A DNA stretch of 25,645 bases, taken from positions 1 to 25,645 of IMG/VR virus record IMGVR_UViG_3300034073_002040, one strand, 5' to 3'. This DNA is from a virus. Below, piece after piece: positions 21,507 to 25,645 of the stretch. The notes under the pieces are model-generated. The model saw nothing but the letters and a program-made list of their open reading frames with translations. It did not search any database and was not told the DNA's origin. Position 1 is the first letter of the stretch; each line of letters opens with the position of its first letter. The position numbers were made by a program, and so were the translations under genes.

Positions 21507-21702
21507 AGGCGATCTGGTGACCACCTAGCCCTATTTCTACAAGGTTTTTCGCAATTTAGGGATACCGGCGACCTTGGGATTCCCTGAAGAAATGCACTAC
21601 CGCGAGTCAATTTTGTCGTCAAGACCCGACACGGCAGTCAAACCGCAGTCAGGAAATTGCCCACGCTCTTGACGTGCCGGATTTCGGCTACACCTTTTCC
21701 AC

Positions 21703-21729
21703 GACCTGCGCGTCCCCCCGACGCAGGTC
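21703..21729. terminator. 8-bp inverted repeat upstream of early operon
   Basis: GACCTGCG (21703-21710) and CGCAGGTC (21722-21729) are perfect complements with an 11-base loop containing six C. It could be a terminator, an RNA hairpin or an operator. It is four bases before the larger inverted repeat. Confidence 0.45.
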
Positions 21730-21733
21730 ACAC

Positions 21734-21789
21734 GGCGGAGGTGGCCGAAGGCCCACTCCAGTTGGTCACCGCAAACGGCCACCTCCGCC
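21734..21789. promoter_or_regulatory. 14-bp inverted repeat in the early leader
   Basis: GGCGGAGGTGGCCG (21734-21747) is perfectly complementary to CGGCCACCTCCGCC (21776-21789), with a 28-base spacer. It ends 24 bases before the ATG of the first early gene and just before its GGGAGGGAGGGGG ribosome-binding region. As RNA this would be very stable and could attenuate transcription or be a small structured RNA; as DNA it might be a protein site. Confidence 0.6.
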
Positions 21790-21813
21790 CCTAACCGGGA
21801 GGGAGGGGGAAAC

Positions 21814-21981
21814 ATGACCGAAGCCATCGTCCTAGCCGTCGGCGTCATCATCGGCGCCGCCGGCATCGCCTACGGCCTCCAGGTCCGCGCCGAGTTCCAC
21901 GAGCGCGACCGCCTACGGCGCTTTCAGGAAGCCATGCGCGCCGGCGGCCGAAGCCAGCCCCTCCACAAGAAGGAGGACTGA
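21814..21981 (+). CDS. Small single-TM protein
   Basis: A 55-residue ORF from ATG 21814 to TGA 21981 with a purine-rich site GGGAGGGAGGGGG upstream. Residues about 4-22 (AIVLAVGVIIGAAGIAYGL) form a membrane helix, followed by a basic and acidic cytoplasmic helix (ERDRLRRFQEAMRAGG) and KKED at the end. It is the first gene of the early operon, with the next ATG one base after its stop, and AAGGAGG for that gene lies within its last codons. No family is recognised. Confidence 0.65.
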   Translation: MTEAIVLAVGVIIGAAGIAYGLQVRAEFHERDRLRRFQEAMRAGGRSQPLHKKED

Positions 21982-21982
21982 C

Positions 21983-22207
21983 ATGGACCCTGCACTCACC
22001 GCCGCCCTCATCGCCGCCGGGACAGCCCTCATCACGGGCTTCGTCGCCTACTGGGCCGGAGTCGGCACCGCCGAGAAGCGCCACAAGGCCCGCGAGGCCG
22101 CCCTCTTGGACGACCTCGACGACGCCATCGCCGTCCTCACGGACATGGCAATCAACAACCACCCCGCCGGGCGACACCTGCGCCTGGTCACACCCGAAGG
22201 AGCCTGA
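21983..22207 (+). CDS. Small single-TM protein 2
   Basis: A 74-residue protein. Residues about 4-26 (LTAALIAAGTALITGFVAYWAGV) form one membrane helix; the rest is a helical soluble part with a KRHKAREAALLDDLDDAIAV segment and a NNHPAGRHLRLVTPEG end. Its AAGGAGG site overlaps the preceding gene. It looks like the same design as the preceding protein (short helix plus charged tail), so the two may form a membrane pair. Function is unknown. Confidence 0.65.
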   Translation: MDPALTAALIAAGTALITGFVAYWAGVGTAEKRHKAREAALLDDLDDAIAVLTDMAINNHPAGRHLRLVTPEGA

Positions 22208-22210
22208 CCC

Positions 22211-22411
22211 ATGGCAATGAACCTCACCGACCCGACCCCCGACGACGACGACGACACCTACCCGCCGGCCTACCGCGAACTCGTCGAACCGTCCCAGCCC
22301 AGCCCGAAGTTGATTCGCGCGTGGGCGCTTGAGCGTGGCCTACCCGTCGGCAAGCGCGGCCGCATCCCCGCCGACGTCGCCCTCGCCTACCAGGAGGCGA
22401 CCCGCTCGTGA
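22211..22411 (+). CDS. Lsr2-like DNA-binding domain protein
   Basis: A 66-residue protein. After an acidic N-terminus (about residues 5-16) and a linker, residues 33-63 read LIRAWALERGLPVGKRGRIP then ADVALAYQEA. This matches the Lsr2 C-terminal domain (IREWA...G...RGRIPADV...Y), where the RGR loop (here 49-51) inserts into the minor groove of AT-rich DNA. The N-terminal Lsr2 dimerisation domain is missing. Lsr2 is the H-NS-like silencer of foreign genes in Actinobacteria, so this may interfere with or mimic host silencing. It starts at ATG 22211 and overlaps the next gene by four bases (GTGA). Confidence 0.82.
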   Translation: MAMNLTDPTPDDDDDTYPPAYRELVEPSQPSPKLIRAWALERGLPVGKRGRIPADVALAYQEATRS

Positions 22412-22764
22412 GCCAGCACCGCAAGCACCGCGGCTACCGGTCCCAACGCGTCGTCGCCGAGCGGTTCGCCGCCAACGGCTTCCCGCACGCCGAACCGGTA
22501 GGCGCGGGGCGCGCGGGCAGCGACATCGTCGGCCTCGTCGGCATAGACGTCGAGGTCAAAGCCCGAAGGGGCCTCAACATCAAGGCCCTCATGGACCAGC
22601 TCAACGAGCGCGCCGAAACCGGCGTACTCGGAATCGGTGTCATCCGCCCCGACGGCATGGGCGAAGCCAGCATCGGCAAATGGCCCGTCGTCATCTGCCT
22701 TGACGACGCCATCGCCCTCCTGCGCGCCGCCGGGTACGGCACCCCACCCGAGGAGGACTCGTGA
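22408..22764 (+). CDS. PD-(D/E)XK nuclease, Holliday junction resolvase-like
   Basis: A 118-residue protein with GTG start 22408 overlapping the preceding stop. Residues 10-20 (YRSQRVVAERF) carry a helix with E18; G-SD39-IVGLVGIDV-E49-V-K51-AR is the PD-(D/E)XK core in which D39, E49 and K51 hold the metal and catalyse phosphodiester cleavage. The size and the order E...GxxxxD...EVK fit archaeal-type Hjc resolvases and related phage nucleases. It likely processes recombination or replication intermediates. A role as a restriction-like or homing enzyme is less likely at this size. Confidence 0.75.
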   Translation: MSQHRKHRGYRSQRVVAERFAANGFPHAEPVGAGRAGSDIVGLVGIDVEVKARRGLNIKALMDQLNERAETGVLGIGVIRPDGMGEASIGKWPVVICLDDAIALLRAAGYGTPPEEDS

Positions 22765-23228
22765 TCCCCGTTTGCGCAGCGGTGCTCGCCACCGCACTCA
22801 CCATCACACCAACAGCAGCACCATCGAAGGCACCAAAGCCGTGCAAAGACAAGCTCGTCGCCTGGATCAAGGAAGCCGGCTTCACCGGCCCGCACGTCCG
22901 CGTCGCCTGGGCTATCGCCCAGCGCGAATCCAACGGCAACCCCAATGAAAGCAGCTGGCCCGACCTCGGGCTCATGCAACTCAACGCCCCGTCCTGGCAG
23001 GGCACTAAGTATTGGCCCGCCAACGTCTACGACCCTGTGCAGAACCTCACGGCCGTGCGCCGCATGGTCCGCGACATGGGCTGGCAGCCCTGGGGCCTAC
23101 GCGTCAAGCGCGGCCAAGTCACCTACGACTTCAGCTCATACGGCATGTGGTCGTCGTGGCAACACCAAAACTGGATCGTCGCGCCCTTCGAGCGCTACTA
23201 CGCCCAATTCCCCAAGGCCTGCCGATGA
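22761..23228 (+). CDS. Secreted lysozyme/transglycosylase-like protein
   Basis: A 155-residue protein, GTG 22761 overlapping the nuclease stop. The first 23 residues (PVCAAVLATALTITPTAAP) are a short hydrophobic probable signal peptide, though with no basic residue at its start. Then comes a lysozyme-like domain: AWAIAQRESNGNPN with the probable catalytic E56, DLGLMQLNAPSW and NLTAVRRMVRDMGWQPWG. This is the SLT/lysozyme-like fold that cuts peptidoglycan glycan strands. It is not in the lysis cassette but within the early genes. Possible roles are cell-wall remodelling early in infection or a secreted enzyme; it is unlikely to be the main endolysin. Confidence 0.75.
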   Translation: MIPVCAAVLATALTITPTAAPSKAPKPCKDKLVAWIKEAGFTGPHVRVAWAIAQRESNGNPNESSWPDLGLMQLNAPSWQGTKYWPANVYDPVQNLTAVRRMVRDMGWQPWGLRVKRGQVTYDFSSYGMWSSWQHQNWIVAPFERYYAQFPKACR

Positions 23229-23473
23229 GCGTCTGCGGAGTCTGCCAAGGCAAAGGCTGGAACTACATGCACGACGGGCACGGCTGCGTCGCCCGCGAAC
23301 CCTGCGACTTCTGTGAGGCATGGAATGACTGCGTTCAACGTTCAGCGAATGCTCGACCCGGTCAGGACCTCCCGCGAGGAAGGCAGGCTCCAGGGGCGGA
23401 AGGAAATGCGGGACCGGATCCGCGACCAGTTCGCCACCTTCGCCTCGCGTCACCCCGACCCGGTGATCTCTGA
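23225..23473 (+). CDS. Small zinc-binding protein overlapping the next gene
   Basis: ATG 23225 overlaps the previous stop by four bases. The N-terminal part SVCGVCQGKGWNYMHDGHG and EPCDFCEAWNDC has CxxCxGxG and CxxC knuckles like a minimal DnaJ-type zinc finger. From about residue 37 the frame continues 149 bases into the next gene and looks non-protein-like (Pro/Arg-rich), so the C-terminal 45 residues may be meaningless or a mutated end. The total is 82 residues. Confidence 0.55.
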   Translation: MSVCGVCQGKGWNYMHDGHGCVAREPCDFCEAWNDCVQRSANARPGQDLPRGRQAPGAEGNAGPDPRPVRHLRLASPRPGDL

Positions 23474-23522
23474 CGAACTATGGCTATTCGTCAACCACAT
23501 CGAGCGAATGGATCTGTCGTGA
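23325..23522 (+). CDS. Helical hypothetical protein
   Basis: A 65-residue protein with ATG 23325, six bases after GAGG (23315-23318). It reads TAFNVQRMLDPVRTSREEG then RKEMRDRIRDQFATFASRHP and ISDELWLFVNHIERMDL, mostly helical. It overlaps the zinc-binding ORF in a different frame and the WhiB-like gene by four bases. The coding character in this frame is good, so the gene is likely real. No family is known to me. Confidence 0.65.
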   Translation: MTAFNVQRMLDPVRTSREEGRLQGRKEMRDRIRDQFATFASRHPDPVISDELWLFVNHIERMDLS

Positions 23523-23872
23523 GCGGCTGGAACCACCCGCAGCCGTGCGCCCGCTGCGGCATCTCCCGCCGTCGACGCTCCGGCGACCAGGAAATGTGCG
23601 CGGCCTGCCGCGAAATCCCCAGCATGGACATGCCCCGCTGGACCGCCTACGCCTCCTGCAAAGACCCCAACTTCGACCCCAACTGGTGGTGGCCCGAAAA
23701 GACGGACGATCCGCTCTCCCCCGTCGCCATCGCGATCTGCCGCACCTGCAAAGTCCGAGACCTGTGCCTGGACTACGCCATCGGCAACCGCGAAGTCCAC
23801 GGCATCTGGGGAGGCATGCTCCCCGCTCACCGGGCAGCCATCGCCAACCAGCGCCGCCGGAGCGCCGTCTAA
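23519..23872 (+). CDS. WhiB-like transcription factor with N-terminal zinc ribbon
   Basis: A 117-residue protein with GTG 23519 overlapping the preceding stop. The WhiB domain has the four iron-sulfur cysteines C47, C74, C77 and C83 (C...CxxCxxxxxC) and the GIWGG turn at 95-99, followed by a basic tail NQRRRSAV for DNA binding. Before it lies a second Cys4 pattern, C10-x2-C13 and C27-x2-C30, suggesting a zinc ribbon fused in front. WhiB proteins bind the main sigma factor and alter transcription in Actinobacteria; phage copies can modify host gene expression or exclude other phages. The added ribbon is unusual. Confidence 0.9.
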   Translation: MSGWNHPQPCARCGISRRRRSGDQEMCAACREIPSMDMPRWTAYASCKDPNFDPNWWWPEKTDDPLSPVAIAICRTCKVRDLCLDYAIGNREVHGIWGGMLPAHRAAIANQRRRSAV

Positions 23873-24144
23873 TGCCCGCCCTCATCCCCACCCCCGACGA
23901 ACTGGCCCGCATGACACCCGCCCAAAAGAACAAGATCCGGCGGTTCATCGCCCAGGTCGCCCTTGAGCTCGACGCCGCAGCAGCCGACCTCGTCGACACC
24001 GCCGCTGCCCAACGACAACTCCGCGAACAGGAGCAGGGAGAACGCATCCGCGCCCACGCCCGCAACCTCCAAGCCATCCGCCCACCCGAACCGCCACACG
24101 TCACCGCCGCCCGCCGCCAAACCCTGCTCGACGCCACCCGATAG
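23872..24144 (+). CDS. Helical hypothetical protein
   Basis: A 90-residue protein whose ATG overlaps the WhiB stop by one base. It reads PTPDELARMTPAQKNKIRRF, AQVALELDAAAADLVDTAAA and RQLREQEQGERIRAHARNLQ: almost all helix, strongly charged, probably a coiled coil. It is eight bases before the nuclease gene. I recognise no family. Confidence 0.65.
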   Translation: MPALIPTPDELARMTPAQKNKIRRFIAQVALELDAAAADLVDTAAAQRQLREQEQGERIRAHARNLQAIRPPEPPHVTAARRQTLLDATR

Positions 24145-24152
24145 GAGCCCGA

Positions 24153-24986
24153 ATGTTCACCCGACCTGCGACCGAAATCCCCCGCGACCGGTGGGGCCGA
24201 CCACTCATCGTCCCCCCATCCGGCGGCAAGCCCATCGGCTACACCCGCGTCAGCACCCTCGCCAAAGCCCTTGACGACAAGACGTCGCTCATGGACTGGA
24301 AGTGCCGGCAGACCGCAATCGGTCTTGCCCGCCGCCCCGACCTCGTATCCAAGACGTCCGCTGTCGGCGAGAACCGCGCAGCCCTCAACGAAGTCGTCAA
24401 GGAAGCCCTCGCCGCCGCCGCATCCGACCGCGCCGCCAACGTCGGCACCGCCCTACACGCCTTCACCGAACGCATCGACGCGGGCGAACAACCCGAAGAC
24501 CTCGTCCCCCACACCGACCCCCTCTACCTCGACCTGTGCGCCTACCGCGAAGCCACCAAGCACCTAGGCATGGAAGCCGCCGAACTGTTCGTCGTCTGCG
24601 ACGAACTCCAGGCCGCCGGATCCTTCGACCGCCTCGTCACCATCCCCGACATCGGCATGGCAGTTGCCGACCTCAAGACCGGGCAGCACGAACCGGACTA
24701 CCCCCACGGCGTCGCCCAGCAAATCGCCATCTACGCCAACAGCACCCTCTACGACCCCGAGCAGGGCCGCATCGCCGCGCTCGCCGACCTGGGCGTGCGC
24801 ACCGACGTCGGCCTGCTCATCCACCTGCCCGCCGAGCGTGGCATCTGCGACCTGTACCTCATCGACCTCGAGCACGGCTGGCAGCTTGCCCAGGCCGCGG
24901 TCGCCGTGCGCGCCGCTTATAAAACCAAGCCCCTCATCAAGTTGGAAACCACCCCTGCGCCTGCACCCGCACGCGCATCCGCATAA
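24153..24986 (+). CDS. Cas4/RecB-like exonuclease
   Basis: A 277-residue PD-(D/E)XK nuclease. Motifs in order: GTALHAFTER with H102, GSFD159RLV, VAD173LK175TGQ, and Q190IAIY194. These match the RecB-like/Cas4-like nuclease family, in which the histidine, two acidic residues and the lysine bind metal and cut DNA from ends. There are few cysteines, so the iron-sulfur cluster of true Cas4 is probably absent. In actinophages this gene usually sits with DNA-binding and primase genes, as here, and likely acts in recombination. AGGAG precedes ATG 24153. Confidence 0.85.
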   Translation: MFTRPATEIPRDRWGRPLIVPPSGGKPIGYTRVSTLAKALDDKTSLMDWKCRQTAIGLARRPDLVSKTSAVGENRAALNEVVKEALAAAASDRAANVGTALHAFTERIDAGEQPEDLVPHTDPLYLDLCAYREATKHLGMEAAELFVVCDELQAAGSFDRLVTIPDIGMAVADLKTGQHEPDYPHGVAQQIAIYANSTLYDPEQGRIAALADLGVRTDVGLLIHLPAERGICDLYLIDLEHGWQLAQAAVAVRAAYKTKPLIKLETTPAPAPARASA

Positions 24987-25002
24987 GAAAGAGGAACCCG
25001 CA

Positions 25003-25470
25003 ATGACCGTATTCACCGCACCCGCCGCCGGAGGCGGCTCCGACGTCCGCCCCGCCGACCTCGAAGGACACCTCCTCGTCGTCGAACCTTTGGAGTACGT
25101 CGCCTCCATCCCCACGTCCATGGGCGACAAGGACGCCGTCCGCGTCACCATCCACGACGTCACCGACCAGCAGAGTTACGAAGACGTCCTCTGGTTCCCG
25201 AAGGTGTTGGTCGGCTCACTCAAGGGCCGCATCGGGCAGAAGGTCCTCGCTGTGCTCGGTAAGGGCACCGCTAAGCCGGGCCAGTCCGCGCCGTGGATCT
25301 TGGTCGACGCCACTACCGATGCCGAGTGCATTGACGCCGCAACCCGCTACATGGCAACGGTCACCGCCGGCCAGTTCGCCCAGGCCGACCCCGAGGTCGA
25401 ACAGCTTGCCAAGGACTCCGGCAACCCCGCCCTCGCCGCCGCCCTGGGCAAACTCGGCGCCCGCAAGTAA
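25003..25470 (+). CDS. Probable ssDNA-binding-type replication protein
   Basis: A 155-residue protein with AAAGAGGAA before ATG 25003. The middle (HLLVVEPLEYVASIPTSMGD, VRVTIHDVTDQQSYEDVLWF, LKGRIGQKVLAVLGKGTAKP, WILVDATTDA) is a beta-rich domain that looks like an OB fold. The end is helical with NPALAAALGKLGARK. Placed between a RecB-like exonuclease and a primase/polymerase, a single-strand-binding role is likely. It lacks a clear acidic SSB tail, so the call is moderate. Confidence 0.6.
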   Translation: MTVFTAPAAGGGSDVRPADLEGHLLVVEPLEYVASIPTSMGDKDAVRVTIHDVTDQQSYEDVLWFPKVLVGSLKGRIGQKVLAVLGKGTAKPGQSAPWILVDATTDAECIDAATRYMATVTAGQFAQADPEVEQLAKDSGNPALAAALGKLGARK

Positions 25471-25559
25471 TCCGAGCCCCCCACCCTCAACCTGCGCAGG
25501 TGAGCAGCCCGTTCGAGCCGGGCGTGGGGACAACAACACACCTGACGCGAAGGAGCACC

Positions 25560-25645
25560 GTGACCTCCAAACTTCTCAAGGCTGCCCGCAACTGGTACGA
25601 CGCCGGCTACTGCGTCGTCCCCAGCCACGAAGACGGAGGCAAACG
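25560..25645 (+). CDS. Bifunctional primase/polymerase, N-terminus only (partial)
   Basis: GTG 25560 after AAGGAG (25550-25555). The visible 28 residues, SKLLKAARNWYDAGYCVVPS then HEDGGKR, match the typical start of archaeo-eukaryotic-type primase/polymerase (Prim-Pol) proteins of actinophages: a helix followed by WY..G..VVP...GGKR. It probably synthesises primers for replication. The gene continues past the end of the window, so length and catalytic residues cannot be judged. Confidence 0.7.
   Translation, partial: MTSKLLKAARNWYDAGYCVVPSHEDGGK

Larger units (their letters stand above)
21204..21813. other. Non-coding attachment and regulatory region
   Basis: Six hundred and ten bases without a supported gene. 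From left to right it holds the G/C homopolymer, CGCGTGATT (21316-21324), CCCGACACGG (21373-21382), an AT-rich inverted repeat ATAAC-N6-GTTAT (21394-21409), the tRNA-like attP core (21437-21467), AATCACGCG (21498-21506, reverse complement of the first), CCCGACACGG again (21625-21634), and two inverted repeats before the early operon. A TTGACG at 21669-21674 resembles a -35 box, but no -10 is found at proper spacing. I see no repressor gene. Confidence 0.7.

Noticed and set aside
21437-21530. Complete tRNA gene on the minus strand
   Set aside because: Only the T arm and acceptor 3' strand are present; no 5' acceptor strand, D arm or sound anticodon arm could be paired.
21669-21700. Promoter with TTGACG -35
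   Set aside because: No -10 at 16-18 bases; TACACC lies only 14 bases away.
22761-23228. Second endolysin of the lysis system
   Set aside because: It has a signal peptide-like start and sits in early genes; the amidase at 17389 beside the holin is the better endolysin.
25491-25500. CCTGCGCAGG palindrome, with CTGCGCAG also at 21307-21314
   Set aside because: Short GC-rich palindromes are expected by chance in this DNA; two copies far apart are not enough.

Overview
The window looks like part of a temperate siphophage, or a prophage, of a high-GC Gram-positive (actinobacterial) host. The evidence is: a canonical long-tailed-phage gene order; a tyrosine integrase beside a 31-bp fragment that matches the 3' end of a tRNA (putative attP); and two regulator types characteristic of Actinobacteria, a WhiB-like protein and a free-standing Lsr2-type DNA-binding domain. 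DNA is GC-rich, most genes abut or overlap by 1-4 bases, and GTG/TTG starts are common. The genus cannot be named from the sequence alone.

Layout. (1) 1-3520: a strong hairpin, then a four-gene sugar/methyl cassette (glycosyltransferase, SAM methyltransferase, second glycosyltransferase, NAD-dependent epimerase) inside the virion operon; a small ORF overlaps the first glycosyltransferase in another frame. (2) 3523-8510: head-tail adaptor, tail terminator-like protein, tail tube, tail-assembly chaperones joined by a predicted -1 frameshift at C CCT TTG, an HK97 gp10-like protein, a 637-residue tape measure and a distal tail protein. (3) 8507-15702: baseplate and receptor-binding proteins: a Tal-like protein with an inserted beta-sandwich, an FN3/beta-helix fibre ending in a peptidase S74-type chaperone, a collagen-like fibre with HVH motifs, a glycine-rich adhesin and small companions. 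(4) 15703-16720: a structured island with hairpins, twin 16-bp palindromes and two small unknown genes. (5) 16722-18057: lysis cassette (Cys-rich small protein, membrane/coiled-coil protein, holin, amidase endolysin). (6) 18073-20016: small basic protein, metallophosphoesterase, a DUF6378-like protein and an acidic protein, closed by a bidirectional terminator. (7) 20083-21203, minus strand: two-TM membrane protein and tyrosine integrase, the integrase start preceded by 16 consecutive G. (8) 21204-21813: non-coding attachment and regulatory region with attP, candidate arm sites and large inverted repeats. (9) 21814-25645: early genes: small membrane proteins, Lsr2-like domain, PD-(D/E)XK nuclease, secreted lysozyme-like protein, Cys-rich protein, WhiB with an extra Cys4 motif, Cas4/RecB-like exonuclease, a possible ssDNA-binding protein, and the first codons of a primase/polymerase.

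How it fits together. Region 1 probably decorates the virion with glycan while regions 2-3 build it. Regions 5-6 release progeny and may process nucleic acids. Regions 7-8 integrate the genome, and region 9 reprogrammes host transcription and starts replication and recombination. No clear repressor or excisionase is visible. The parts I would look at first are the glycan cassette, the Lsr2-like/WhiB pair, the poly-G tract at the integrase start, the twin palindromes and the structured leader before the early operon.
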